NCBI GenBank assembly: GCA_014529385.2
Contig: CM043960.1
Coordinates: 38,975,281 to 39,039,280 of the forward strand
Source: Adiantum capillus-veneris
Lineage: Eukaryota > Streptophyta > Polypodiopsida > Polypodiales > Pteridaceae
Direction of reading: 5' to 3'
DNA: 64,000 nt
Under the pieces are notes generated by a model, which ran no database searches, was not told the origin of the DNA, and worked only from the letters and a program-made list of their open reading frames with translations. The translations under genes and the position numbers were made by a program. Every line of letters starts with the position of its first letter. The first letter of the stretch is position 1. Shown here piece by piece: positions 46,945-62,050 of this stretch.

Positions 46945-47783
46945 TGTAGGGAGGCGTTGTAGCACAACCTAATCGCAACCCACAAAATTGTCAAATCGGC
47001 AACCCGGCTAGGGCATGGAAGCACGAGCCTAAGATGTATAGACATAGAGGATTTAAGGGATCCTTCTACTCATCATAGAGAGAAGCCATGGAAAGGTCTT
47101 CCTCTAATCAACAACACATTCCTACTTACTAATCACTTGCACACAATCATGTGGTTGAAATTAACCTCTCATATCAACCACTCTATTCAAAACTCTTAAT
47201 CACATAACTACACAAGCATGCAATAAGCATACCTACTCCGCATTAGTGTGTCCATTCCGGCAAAACGCCTCAATGCGACTATGTATGCACACACACTAAC
47301 CACACACCTTGTAGAGAGAGATGAAGAGAAGGAAGGCATAGCCCTCACACACCATGGTCAATGGTTTGGATAGGATAGATTAACTCAAAAAAGGGATTAG
47401 GAGATCTACCATCACACTAATACAATCTCACTCCACATAATCAAACAAAGAAGACTAATAAGAAAGAAAGTGTAATTGATTATTAGAAATCAAGAGCTAC
47501 ATGGGCATGGAAAACCCATGAGCCTCATGACCATCCACTCTACCAAGAGGAGAACTCACCCAAGAATGACTTCTCATTAAGCATAAGGCTCTTTTATAGC
47601 TTTGGGCCTCAAACCCTTCAACTATGGGATAAAGTTGAGCTCTCTAGCCTATACTCATACAACTTTGGAACTCCTAAATGAGCCCAAGGCCTTATACAAT
47701 GAAAAGGAAATATTGTGCACTATAGCACATCCAGAGCTTGGTGCATAATTGGTGTAGCCTATGTTAGCCGCTACTTGCTAACA
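46945..47783 (-). repeat. 5' LTR of the 24-kb element, 839 bp
   Basis: Minus-strand TGTTAGCAAGTAGCGG at 47783 to CCTCCCTACA at 46945. TATA box gctataaaagagcc on the minus strand (47588-47601). Its first 450 bp match the rearranged left end. Confidence 0.9.
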
Positions 47784-47788
47784 ATGAC
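47784..47788. other. Right target-site duplication ATGAC
   Basis: Identical to 23634-23638, directly outside the LTR end GCTAACA. Confidence 0.85.
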
Positions 47789-50159
47789 AGCAAGGGCTGA
47801 ACAGAATCTTCCACAAACACTACATCCCGTGAAACCAGAATACGCTTTGTTTGCGGATGATACAACGTGTAACCTTTGCTTTCAGGACTATAACCAACAA
47901 AAATACATTTGACAACCTTATCATCCAATTTTCTACGTTGTGTTTGTGGCACCAGAGCATATGCCAAACAACCAAAAACACGCATGTGCTCAATAGAAGG
48001 CTTTCTATCATGCCATGCTTCATATGGAGTAGTAGACTGCAAAGCTTTTGTAGGACACCTGTTTAGTGCAAAAGTGGCACACATGATGGCCTCAAGCCAA
48101 AAACAATGCGGCAAAGCTTGACTTTTGACCATACATCATGCCATTTCCCGTAAGTGACATGTTTTTCCTCTCAGCAACACCATTTTGCTGAGGTGTATAA
48201 GGCACTATACATTGGTGTTTTATCCCACGACTAGCTAGAAATTCATTAAATTCATGAGACATATACTCCTCCCCTCGATCGGAATGGAGGGTGTCCATAG
48301 TACATTTTGAGACATTTTCAGCCAGCTAGAAATTGTTTGAAGCACATAAAACTTTGGACTTCACTTTAAGCAGAAATACCCATGCATGCCTGGAGTAATC
48401 ATCAATGAAAGTCACAAAGTACAAATAATTGCCCAAGGACGGAGTTTGCATGGGCCCACAAACATCACTATGTACAAGCTGCAACCTGCATGTGGCCCTA
48501 ACTGAACCATCCTTTAAAAACTTAGAACGTTGCATTTTACCCAATGCAGCCTTCACAAACATGTTTGACAGGTGCTTCAAGAGGCGCCAAAGAAGTAACC
48601 ATATCAGATTTCTGCAAATGCACGCAAATGCAGCAAACAGGCAAAATTCAAATGACCAAAACATGCATGCCAAAGTTTTGCATTTGAAATAGCCTTTGCA
48701 TCTGCAACTGCATTTGCAAAATTTTGTCCACACTTGTCATACAAAGTGAGCTTATATAGCCCACGGCACAAAAACCTAGATGCAACGATTTCATCACCAA
48801 AACTGAGATCATGAACTGTACATCTATCATCCATAAATTTGACTACAAGTCCAAGTCTAGCAAGTGCGGATATAGACAAAAGATTTTTCTTGATCCCATG
48901 TACATAAAGTGCATCAACAAGTGTGAAAAAACTGACATTTGCAGCAGTAAGCACAATCTTTCCAACTCCCTGAACCGGATAAGAGGCATTGTTGGCACAA
49001 GTGGCTGAATTCCCATGAGGGACAGACTCGAGAGAGGTGAACAATTCACGATGTAAGGTAATGTGCTTTGTAGCACCACTGTCAAAATACCACACATGTG
49101 AATCCGCAGCAATTGATATGCATGCATCATGGACAGCTGGATTGTAAGTGCACTCTGCACTAAAAGCCCATTTTGCATCAACATCAACATCATAGTCTCC
49201 TTTCACACAAGACCCAAAAATGGTTGCATTTGTAGTGGAACCACCCTCTTTCTTTTTAGCCTCTTTGGCCTTCAACTTAGGACACTGCTTGATCAAATGA
49301 TCATTAGCTTTACAATAATGGCAACACATCTTCTTTTTGCCCTTATCACCAAAATTTCCAGACAAAGTGTTTGCCAGCAGAAGCATTGAGAGCAGAAGCA
49401 CTTGCAGCAGAACCATAAGAAGTGGGTGCATTGTTGTTACCACCCTTTCTTTGAGAAGCAATAAAAGCCTGTTCAATTGCATGCTGTCTAGTCCTGTTTT
49501 TTTTGGAAAGAGACTCTTGCAAAACAAGAATGTGCATAATGAATCAAACTTGACAACTTCAAGATTTCCTTGGGTCATAAGTCTCCAAGTACTAGCAAAA
49601 GTCTATTAAGGCATCAAGAACAGTCTGCACAAGGGAACTGTGTGAAATGACTTCACCTGCAAAAATAAGTTGCTCATTGATATCCTTGACACGAGCAAGG
49701 AAATTCTCCATATCATCTTCCTCATGCATAATCTTCAACTCTAGCTCTTTAAGCAGCAAAGCAATTTTAGCCTCATTGAGACTTGCATAAAGACCAGCCA
49801 AAATATCCCAAGCCTGTTTTGTAGATTTTGCTGAACGAATGTGAGGAACAATGGTGCACTTCACAGACAATGCAATCAATACATGAGCCTGCGCATCCTT
49901 TACATCCCAACAAGATTGTTCTGCCATAGGCAAAACAACTCTAATAACAGCAATTCTTGCAGCAAGAGCTGCAACATCCTCAACATTGCCTGCATCCACA
50001 GAACCAGGATGTACATCAATTCCCTACACAATATTCCAGACGCCCTTTGACACAAGAACATGTTTCATCATATAAGCCCACATAGGGTAATTGTCCCAAT
50101 CCAACATGTCCTTAGCAGCAACAAACATCTTGAATACATATGTGTTGTTGTTAGCCATA
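47789..50159 (-). pseudogene. Copia gag, protease and integrase (N-terminal half)
   Basis: Starts at ATG 50159, MANNNTYVFKMFVAAKDMLD, with gag strings DWDNYPMWAYMMKHVLVSKG and a zinc knuckle CCHYCKANDHLIKQC (near 49320). Protease DSGATKH (WYFDSGATKHITLHRELF, near 49080). Pre-integrase LWHACFGHLNFACLLHLRAF (near 48660). Integrase core: LVHSDVCGPMQT (near 48470), HSDRGEEYMSHEF (near 48280), QQNGVAERKN (near 48180), giving D-D-E. The C-terminal part has MRVFGCLAYALVPQ and KCIFVGYSPESKGYTLYHP (near 47880). Stops and shifts occur at 50024, 48600, 48300 and 48100. It is cut at 47788 by the 24-kb element and continues at 23633. Confidence 0.9.
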
Positions 50160-50500
50160 GTAAATGTTGCACCTGATGTGAAAACTGCCCGAAAAGAGGA
50201 GAAACGAAGCGGGAACAACACGTGCTATATAGCACAAACCGTAGAAGACTGTAAGGCACTTGTTATGCAGAAAACGGCACTGACAAAAATTTTGTAGAAA
50301 ATGACAAAATAGCCTGTGCAATACTGTCTGTAGGGGAAATGGAGGCCGAAATGAGCCCGAATCAAAAACCTCAGCGAAAAAAACTCTACGAGGCTTTCCA
50401 AACTTTTTGTCAACCTGTGAACGCCCGCCAAAGCTCACAGAAAACGGAGAAAGTGAGCAGGTGTGAGCTAGAGCTGCTAACGACTAAGCCCAGGAGGACG

Positions 50501-50518
50501 ACACCTGCTCTGATACCA
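50501..50518 (-). other. Copia primer binding site, initiator Met tRNA
   Basis: Minus-strand TGGTATCAGAGCAGGTGT matches the classical plant Copia initiator-Met primer complement, two bases inside the LTR at 50521. Confidence 0.9.
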
Positions 50519-50520
50519 AT

Positions 50521-50827
50521 TGTTGGAATTAGGGTTGTAGAGAAACGCACACAGCTTGGAGAAGACAAAGGAAGCTCAAGGCACACAATAGATAGTTTGT
50601 TACTTAGTGTGCAATGGAAAGATAGATAGCCCTAGAGTGATGGGCGTATATACAATGCACGGGGGGAAAAACCTCATGAAGAGGGAAAAAAGGCCCTAAC
50701 AGTCCTAGTGTGTTCACACACATCATTACCACATGTATATGGTAGCATGCACGGTGGGAAAAACCTCCTAAAGAGGGAAAAAATGCCCCGGCGGTCCTAG
50801 TATGTTCACACACATCACTACCACACA
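50521..50827 (-). repeat. Copia 5' LTR with internal duplication
   Basis: Matches the 226-bp LTR at 21466-21691. It is longer because a stretch is present twice, at 50656-50747 and 50748-50827 (tgcacgg.. gggaaaaacctc .. cctagt.tgttcacacacatca). The outer end ..ctaccacaca lacks the tatatagtaaca ending of the other LTR. That terminus has been lost or altered, and I could not match a target duplication to gtttc at 21461-21465. Confidence 0.8.
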
Positions 50828-51690
50828 ATTTTGAGTTTGAAGCATACGATTGAGAGCGGATACTCTCCTGCAGCTTGTAATCATCATAACTTGATCTCTG
50901 GTAACCACATTTTGATTTTGAAACTTGCATTGTGTTCCTTTCCCTTTGCTCTTTCATTCAAGTATAATCATGGTCGATTCTGATGTGATTTGTGACTACA
51001 CATTTGTAGGCTAAATCTACTGATTGAGTGTGTTAGTGGTTGTTTTTTGACATTACGACCATAGGAGAGTGTTGCTAGGGCAACCTTTTTGGTGTGTTCT
51101 GTTGCAGTTTCTAGGACCTTGATGATGAGGATCATGATTTTGGTACCTCCTTGGATTGCAATGAAACTTGGTAGGTTAGTGCCCCTAAGTGTCTTAGACC
51201 TCCTCCTAAATTTTTTGTAGCATTTGGACTCTGTTTGAGTGTCGGAATAGGTTGATGACTGAGTGCGGTGACATAGAACATAGGTAGGTTACCACATCCT
51301 AGAGTGATATATTTGCATGTGCTAGAGATATTGGCATTCTGTAGGTTCACTCTTGAGATTGACACCCTTAAAGAGTCTCTGTGCCCCATCCAAATCGCTT
51401 CCCTAATTATTGACATTATGTTAGTGCCAGAAAGCTATGCTATAAACGTCCATCGCGACGACCCGCTAACATATGGTGTGCAAGAAGGCTCCAAAATACT
51501 CATGTTAATGTTCTCATTGAATAGTAGCACTATTAACTTTGACAAATGTCTTTTCAAACCAAAATTGGATGCAAATTTTAAGGTACATGTACACTGACCA
51601 AAATTCCTTGATCTCGTTGTTTCCCTTTGGTAGTAGATATTCTCAAAAACTATCATGGTTCCTCACATAATTCACTCACTTTCCATATTT
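50828..51690. other. Unassigned, possible continuation of the interrupted LTR
   Basis: No coding family recognised. By position it should begin with the rest of the plus-strand LTR that starts at 21199. Frames at 51416-51132 and 51304-51597 show no known motif. Confidence 0.35.
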
Positions 51691-51699
51691 GCTCCTTAG

Positions 51700-52440
51700 C
51701 CTAGCATAAGTAAAACCATCATCCAAGTCCTCGTTTCCATGCGAAGAGTTGTGAAAATGTGGCTGCCTAAGAATAGGTAGACATTTATTGCACAAAGAAG
51801 GTTTTCTCATTAACATTGCTAATAGTCACCTTCACATTTGGACAAGCCTCTTATGTATCTCTTGATGAGTTGTTTGTACCTCTAATCATCCAACATGATA
51901 TGTTTCAATTGGCCACTTTCCCTTCATATAAAGACTCTTGGACATGAGATTGATTATAATACCATGATCTATTAATGCAACATATGGCTCCTCAAGCCCA
52001 CAAACCTTGATCAATTTTTTGTTGTAGCTCTTTCCCAATGACTTTTAGAGATGTGGACTCATCATCATCATCCAAAAATCAAACATGTTTCTCTCAATTA
52101 CTTTTAGAGTTGTGGACTCATCATCATCATCCAAAAATCTAACATGTTTCTCTCTTCTAGAAGACTGGTAGCATCCGACCACACTTTTATCACATTCCTT
52201 CTCTTGTACATGTATCCCTTGTGCCTTAAGGACTCTTATTTGCATTTTGATTGTGGAGCATCTCATTCATTTTATGATTTTTATGATCTCCTCATGGAAC
52301 TCACACTTGACTATGGCAAGAACTTCACCCGAAGTACACTCACACTTTTTGTTCAGAATCCTTTTCTCAAATACCTTCTTAAAGTTTGTTGGAGCTTTAA
52401 TGTCACATTGTAACTTGTAAGGAGCTTGTAAGTAGGGCTC
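51700..52440 (-). pseudogene. Gypsy gag-protease fragment
   Basis: On the minus strand GLEEPYVALIDHGIIIN (about 52005-51955) is a retropepsin active-site region of the DHG type seen in some plant Gypsy elements. It is followed by MSKSLYMKGKWPIETYHVG and, further on, CPNVKVTISNVNE. Upstream an EKECDKSVVGCYQ/RNMFDFWMMMMS region contains a 59-bp tandem duplication (units at 52052 and 52111), which shifts the frame. No RT is attached. Confidence 0.6.
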
Positions 52441-55222
<2,782 letters not shown>

Positions 55223-55278
55223 TTGTGGTCGACATGCGCAACTGTTAACCCTCACGCACATTCCTGTCAAAGGCACAT

Positions 55279-58260
55279 GCATCTGCGCTCTGGTCGTGTG
55301 CTAGAGACAGAGCAACTAGAGATAATTTCGACTTACGCGAGTTCTCAATATCCACCTACCTTAGGTTCCGGGCCCTCGACGGGGACCCAAGGCAGTACAA
55401 ACCAAGACCCAAACATAGTAGCTAGTGACTCTTCCTCTGACTACGATGTCATGGAGGGTTTCCCAATGCCTAATCCCGATAGCTCAAGCCAAGACATGCA
55501 TGCCATGGGTCCACGGTCCGGGCCGAGCATGCTTAGCCACTTGCAGGAAACCTTTAGTAGAGCCACTCACTCCAAACATGGAGCTAATGATGTAAATGAG
55601 GGGGGTGGGGAAGTAAATTCTCCATTCATGACCAACAGAGAGCTTATGCCCTTAGAGAATGTGCACGTGAATACTTCATTCACTGCACCTCCTGACTCTT
55701 CAGAGCTATTCCCCTCTGAGGTTATATTACCCGATGGTAGAAGCCTTGCCGAAGTGCAAGAGGTTAAGCGATATATCCTTGCAACGAGGGAAAAGGAAAT
55801 TGAGAGCTTACGCAAGGCGGAGCAACGAAGAGAGTTAAAATCAAAAGCCCCTATGTCAATATCCTTGCTAAGAGAGCAATCAAGTGTTCCTGACTTAGCA
55901 ACCGCTAAGGGCCAACCCCTAGAAAGCAACATTGCATCTAGCATAATGGACACCCCTAGCACCTCAATCCTAGATGGAGCGTTCTTAAATGAGAACTGGG
56001 AGTAGGAACTACAAACGAAAACTCTGACCGACCTATACACAGGTCACACCTATCACGTGGGTTGGTTAGATGTTCTATAATCCACAATGGGGGCTACTAG
56101 TGTGGAGGATCAACAACAAAGAGTTTGTGAGGTCATCCATAGGGTCATTGAGTTAGAGAGACAGAACAAGGGGATCAACATGCCTTCAACGGGTCTCATG
56201 AGATTCTTGGATAGAGGGAAGGCTAAACAACCGACCTTATCACAAATGGAAACTCCCTCGGTACGTCCGATGGATCCTCCATATGTTGTTTCTCTAGGAG
56301 TCTCAGTGCAATCTGAGTCCACAAGTGATAGCTTTACCTTTCCAAGTCTAGCTCATCTTTCTCTTGATGACACCACGGCTACCATGCCTACCCCAATGAT
56401 GGGCATGCCGAGAAACACGCCATGGACCTCATTTGTTAGTAAGGCACTGCTACATGGTAGCTCAATGCATGCAACAGTACCTACAAGCGTGTACCAATCG
56501 TATGCACCTATGGGTCATCGCACTCATGTAGTCCCTACCCCTCCCATTGTTTCAACTACCTATGCTCCACAATCACAACACCCAAGTTCTTATTTCCATG
56601 GGACTATACCGGCTAGCATTAGCATGTCACATCCGACGTCTGCTATGCCTAGGGCCACACATATGAACTTTGGGCCACCACATGGCACAACATCGTACCC
56701 AACGTGGAACCCAAGGGCTTCCTATGCGCCAAGCCCAATGCCAATACCTACTCCACATGTAGTCTGTGGAGCACCTTGACCCACGGTGCCTGCTCACTTA
56801 GGTGACTTGGCAACATTTGCTCAAGCTATTAGTCGATCTATTGCTGAGAATATGCGTAAGACGCCTGATAGAGAGCCTAGAAGTAAGGCAATACAAATAG
56901 CCAAGCTCACACAAAATGTTAGTGGAGATGGGGATGTGAGAAAGCATATCGAAGTGTTTGAACAAATATGTGATTCTCTAGGAGAACACAATGACCTACA
57001 TAAGAGCAATGCTTTAAACCTAACCTTAAGTGGGAAGGCAGGGGATTGGTATAGAACCCTAAGGGTGGAAGAAAAAACGATTTACCCTACTCTTAGGAGA
57101 CTGTTCTTGAAAGAATACATACGAGAGGGAGTGCTTTGGGGTGTAGCCTCTCAGCTCCAGAAAGCCCAATGAAGGGAAGGAGAGTCGGTGAGAGACTTTA
57201 TAAATCGCTTGAAGCATTTGAATTCCCGTTGTAATCCAAATGAGCAGTTCAACAATAACCAATTGCTTGATAGATTCATTAGGGGGTTACGACATGAGGA
57301 TATCTACAATGGCCTAGTCATTAGAGGTATCACCACTTGGGAAGCAGTCACCACCAATGCGATCCAATTGGAGGATAATTTAATGATTCAAGGAGAAAGA
57401 GTGTATGTTGAGCCTAAATCTATTAGCTCGCAAGCATCAAGGCATCAACCAATGACCCTAAAGCCTATTGCTAAGGAGCCAAAGATATCTGAGATGACTT
57501 TAGCAGATCTCACCAAGGCTATTCAAGAGAGTCTTAGGGATAATCGTGCTCCACAAAACAATCATATGTATCCAAGAAGGGAGCAACAATGGTGTTCAGT
57601 ATGCTATGGACCGCATAGTACCAGTGAATGTCCTACTTTTAGAGAAAAATTCAATGGGAACTGCAATGCCTGTGGGAGGTATGGTCATCAAGCTAAGAAT
57701 TGCATAGTATTTAAGCACGCGATGGCCAATAGACCAACCTTAGCATGGACAGACACACCTCGAGTGCCTGCATTGATGCCGGCCCCACCTCTTGAACAAA
57801 CAACACAACACATGGTCCCTAGGGCCCAAAATGTTGTTCAAACAACACCCTTACCACCTCCAGTGCTAGGACTGCAACCACCACATCCGAGAACCAAGTG
57901 GATTGTGAGTCATCTATTGCTTGTTTGGAAGGCTGTGAGGAAGATCTAGATCCTAATATTTTCTATGGGATGGATGTGCTTGAAGAAAGTCCACAATACT
58001 ACATGGAGGACTATTGGGGACAAGTCAAACCTGTATATCAAGTAGCTGCTCTTGCGGCAAGAGGCCAAAATATCAATTACACTGCTAAGAGACCACCTCT
58101 TCAATGCTATGAGTGTGGAGGTCCACATCGTGTAGCCGAGTGTCCTATTAGGCTACAAAAGAATGCCACACTAATGCAAACAGTCAAGCGAGCACGTCTA
58201 CAATGCCAATACTCATGTGTAATCGATGTGGCATAGATCATTTGATTGCCCAATGTCCAA
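55279..58260 (+). pseudogene. Gypsy gag with four zinc knuckles
   Basis: Probable start ATG 55279, MHLRSGRVLE (the LRSG start is typical of Gypsy gag). One frame runs to 57949 with stops at 56003, 56072, 56777 and 57170, then shifts. N-terminal 500 residues are low-complexity. Capsid-like part: TQNVSGDGDVRKHIEVFEQI (near 56930), GKAGDWYRTLRVEEK (near 57030), RDFINRLKHLNSRCNPNEQF (57190), RFIRGLRHEDIYNGLV. Knuckles: CSVCYGPHSTSEC (57596), CNACGRYGHQAKNC (57662), CYECGGPHRVAEC (58104), MCNRCGIDHLIAQC (58215). The first, third and fourth have x3 before His, the second x4. Gag coats RNA and forms the particle; four knuckles are unusual. Confidence 0.85.
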
Positions 58261-58387
58261 GTAATCCAAATGCACCGAAGATCACGCCATTAAACTTGAT
58301 TGAAGTTATTGAGGAGCCATCACAAAGTACACGTGGTACCAGTAAACGTACTCACATGATTGATGCTCCAAAAACATAATTATATTC

Positions 58388-59152
58388 TTGAGGAAAGAGA
58401 CACGGCATCAATTGCCCAGTCTCAGAAAAAGAAGAAAACACGAAGGAAGAGATCGCAAAAAACCAGTGAAGTCAGACCCCAGTTCAAAGACCAACATAGG
58501 GACTGGTGACGACCCCGTATATATGAATGACGCTGAAGAGGATTCTGATTCAGGAGAAACCATGGAGACCAAAACAACCACTAAGATAGAAACCAACAAG
58601 GAAGACCTTCATGAGCCACAATGGCCAGGATCTAAGAAGAAGATAGGAACTTATCCAAACCCTACAGAGGAGATCGAGCGAGTCAAACAATTAAGGAGTT
58701 TGGTAGAAGACACCCAACGGGATCTAGAACCAGCACCTAGGCAGATCCAGATTACAGACACCGTGTTCCCTACACAACAACAACCTCACCAAGTCCATAG
58801 ACCCTTAGCCATACCTAGTGTCATCCAAGAAGAAAGTGACTTAAAGTCATGGGAAAGTGGGCGTACTCACTTCTTGATGGAAAGAATGTTTACAGAGGGA
58901 CTACATGATCCCATCAAAGAAATGGAGATCCCATCTTCCCTATGTCAAGGGACTCAAGGCCAAAAGGTTCCGTTAAACATTGCCAAATTGATGGATTTCA
59001 TGTCTTCAGAAGTTAGAACCACCATCATGTCCAAACTATATAAAGACCCTGAGCTAGTCTCGGCTCTTCGAGCCTTCCTCAATGGAGAACTGAAGTTTGG
59101 GCTACCACAATTTGCACAGATGGATGGAGCTGGGGAGAGAACCTTGTTATAG
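58388..59152 (+). pseudogene. Gag-protease linker region
   Basis: 254 open codons, rich in Glu, Lys and Gln, without a known domain; KLMDFMSSEVRTTIMSKLYK near the end is helical. It continues the polyprotein between the last knuckle and the protease and ends in a TAG at 59150. Confidence 0.6.
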
Positions 59153-59199
59153 AAGTATTTGTTAACAAGTTGGGACAATAGTTTGAGGGTGATGAATCC

Positions 59200-59655
59200 A
59201 ATGCGATCATACCAATCACTACTAAGGGATTAATTGTGAAGGGAATCCTTGATGGTGGCGTTGGGGTTAGCATTGTGACTAAAAATTGCTGGGAAACTAT
59301 GGGAAGACCTCACCTTGCGACCACAACCATAGTAGTGAAGAGGGCCAATGGGTCTATTGTTAAACCTATTGGGATGCTAGAAGATCTCAAGATCAAGGTC
59401 TTTGGACATAAAATAAGGATTACCTTCATTGTTATGGATTTCTCCAAACACACTATGGCATCGAAGATGATCTTAGAACGTCCTTTCATGAGGGAAGCAA
59501 AAATGGTGCATGACTGGTCTAAAAACCATGTCTACTTGCAGTTCCAAGATTCTATCATTCGACTGGATCTTGTTACTGGTCAAGCGCATCCTCTAGGAAA
59601 CAGGTTTATAATTGATCATAGATCTGACACAACAGTTCACTCGGCCCCATTGTAG
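59200..59655 (+). pseudogene. Gypsy protease (PR1), DGG type
   Basis: VKGILDGGVGVSIVTKNCWE (59236) holds the retropepsin active-site position with DGG in place of DT/SG. The following strands lead to the flap-side motif MILERPFMREAKMVHDWS (near 59470), where the usual ILGRPFM glycine is glutamate. Both changes suggest a weak or dead enzyme. It lies in the usual place before RT. Confidence 0.75.
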
Positions 59656-59706
59656 TATTGTTACACGTGTAAAGCGGACACAAATGTTGGGGAAGATTCT
59701 CCTTAT

Positions 59707-60264
59707 ATGGATGTACTACCTGGGATGACTGAGTCGGACAATGTGGATTGGGTCCATCTAGCAGCAACCATGGACACTTGGGGGAATAGGGAGACGACCT
59801 GGGTAACACCTGAGGGGGATGAAATGCCACCACTCGTACCCTTAAATATGCTAGAAGCAATGCATATAGCTTTTGATGAAAGTTTGATTGGCATTGGAAC
59901 CAGTAGCGCCTCACAAGACTATAGCCCACACGATTTGGGGTCAGAATCATCAATTGAAATTGACTCTGAGGACGAAGAATCTGAGTTAAATCTTAGTGCA
60001 AATGTGGGGATAAACCATTCAGGGCCCAATGGCACCCTAGATGACAATCTATCCAAGGGAGCAGAAGACACAAGTAGTGATTCATCTAGTGACTCTTCAC
60101 TAGAGATCTGTTGTAATCAAAAATTAAACAAGAAGAGTAAGAAATATAAGAGGCGACGATATCGAGCAAATGTGCGTGCTAAAATAAATGAAAAGAAATC
60201 TATCGTAGAATGGCTTAATTATATAGGGGCATGTGATGCTCATCAAAAGTTGGTAGATAACTAG
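59707..60264 (+). pseudogene. Acidic/basic spacer between protease and RT
   Basis: 185 open codons: an acidic Ser/Asp/Glu-rich stretch (SESSIEIDSEDEESELNLSA) then a basic one (KKSKKYKRRRYRANVRAK). No domain known. Part of the polyprotein by position. Confidence 0.5.
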
Positions 60265-60285
60265 GGTGAATACCTTCAAAGAGTT

Positions 60286-62050
60286 ATGTGGTGTATTCCA
60301 CAACCCATTGACATCGCACAACTAGAGGCTACAGAGAAGCCAAAGTTGAGCCGTACCGTAAGGAGACGACAAAATCGAGAGCTAGCTCAACAACAAAAGG
60401 AATCGAAAGTGAAATCACAGTCCACAGAACAACAAGAACCAACAAACTTACACCCTGCACCTGAACATTTCAAATCCTATACCACAAAGAAACGTAAGGT
60501 TGTGTATACAAAGGCTCAAAGAAAACCTATCGATGGGAGCAATGGAGTCTATGACGGTCGAGCGATAGTTAAGAAAATAGAGTTAGCAGACCCAGGAGAA
60601 GAGTCTAAACCTGTTTTCATTGCCCAAGATCTGAACAAGACTGAGGAGTGTGTACTTAAAGAACTTCTCAAGGAATTCAGGGATATATTTCTTGGACTTA
60701 TCATGATATGAAAGGTTTTCCACCTTCCGTGGTGCAACACACAATCCCCATGAATAGCATGGCTAAACCAGTTCAGCAACGACCCTACCCAATGAATCCT
60801 AAATATGCAAAAAAATTTCAAGAAGAGATTGAAAAGCTTGTGGAATGCCGATTCATATACCCTATTGAGCACTCAGAATGGGTGTCTCCAATAGTGATTG
60901 TGCCAAAAAAGAATGGGAAACTCAGAGTGTGCGTGGATCTCAAGAAGGTCAATGCTGCCACTAGGAGGGACCATTACCCCTTGCCATATTCAGAACATGT
61001 GCTTGAAAGAGTTGCAGAGAAGGAAGCTTATAGCTTTTTAGATGGGTACTCTGGCTACAATCACATCACAATTGCGCTGGAGGACCAAGCTAAAACAGCC
61101 TTTATAACCGAATTTGGAGTGTTTGCATTTCGTGTTATGGCTTTTGGCTTAACATATGCCCCTGCTACCTTTCAAAGATTAATAAACACTGCTTTTAGAG
61201 AATATTTGAGGGAGTTTTGTGAAGCTTTCTTAGATGACCTTTGTGTTTATTCCTCTTGGAAAGAACATCTGTCATGCTTACGAAAAGTGTTTGAGAAGTG
61301 TAGATTGTATCGCATCTCCTTAAACCCTTTAAAATGTCAATTTTGGGTTAAACATGGAGTCATTTTAGGGCATATAGTGTCCAAAAATGGGATTTCCACA
61401 GATGAGAGAAAAATTAAAGCTATTGCTGAATTGCCATCACCTACAAACTATAAAGGAGTTCAAAGGTTCATGGGCCATGTTGGTTATTACCGACGGTTTA
61501 TTTTAAACTTTGCCGAGATAGCTCGTCCTTTGTACAAGCTTCTTATTGAGTTCCAATGGACTGTGGAGTGTGACCATGCTTATGAGTCATTGAAAAAGAC
61601 CTTGACTAGCGCTCCTATTCTACGAGTGCCCGATTGGAATGTAATTTTCCATGTGCATATTGATGCATTGAACTTTGCTATTGGGTGTGTTCTAGCTCAA
61701 CCAGGAGAGCATAAACTAGACTACCCCATTAGCTTTGCAAGTCATCAATTGAATGATGCCGAGAGAAACTACACCACTACAGAGCGAGAAGGTTTAGGTA
61801 TGATTTACGCAGTGAAGAAATTTCGCTACTAGCTTCTGGCCAACAAGTTTGTGTTCTATGTTGATCATCAAGCCTTGTTGTATCTAGTAAATAAACCTTG
61901 TTCCACGGGAAGAATTACATGATGGTTGTTAATTCTCCTTGAGTTTGATTTTACCATTGTGGTGAGACCTGGTAAAAGACATGTAATGGCGGATCATTTG
62001 TCTCGCATACCCAATGGTGAAGCCCCTACTGGAGTCGATGATGATTTATC
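60286..62050 (+). pseudogene. Gypsy reverse transcriptase and RNase H
   Basis: Pre-RT GRAIVKKIELADPGEESKPV (60555) then, after a shift near 60705, RT in an open frame to 61832. Motifs: EWVSPIVIVPKKNGKLRVCV (60886), SFLDGYSGYNHI (catalytic Asp, 61045), MAFGLTYAPATFQRLINTAF (61140) and EAFLDDLCVYSS (catalytic DD, 61225). The thumb GHVGYYRRFILNFAEIARPL (61475) follows. RNase H: VHIDALNFAIGCVLAQPGEH (61655), TTTEREGLGMIYAVKKFRY then TAG, continuing FYVDHQALLYLVNK, a TGA at 61921, and VRPGKRHVMADHLSR. RT catalytic residues are intact. Confidence 0.95.

Larger units (their letters stand above)
23639..47783 (-). mobile_element. 24.1-kb LTR element inserted in Copia, with nested elements
   Basis: Bounded by TGTTAGC at 23639 and GCTAACA at 47783, with the 5-bp duplication ATGAC outside both ends. 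In minus orientation it has a 5' LTR (47783-46945), a primer site (46942-46923) and, at the far end, a polypurine tract (24308-24296) and LTR start at 24295. No gag, protease, RT or integrase of its own was found; all coding traces inside belong to other families (transposase-like gene, Helitron, PPR repeats, LINE). It is therefore non-autonomous, of the large retrotransposon derivative kind, or lost its coding region. Its left end is rearranged. Confidence 0.8.

Noticed and set aside
55567-56040. 157-codon minus-strand ORF
   Set aside because: Antisense shadow of the Gypsy gag frame.
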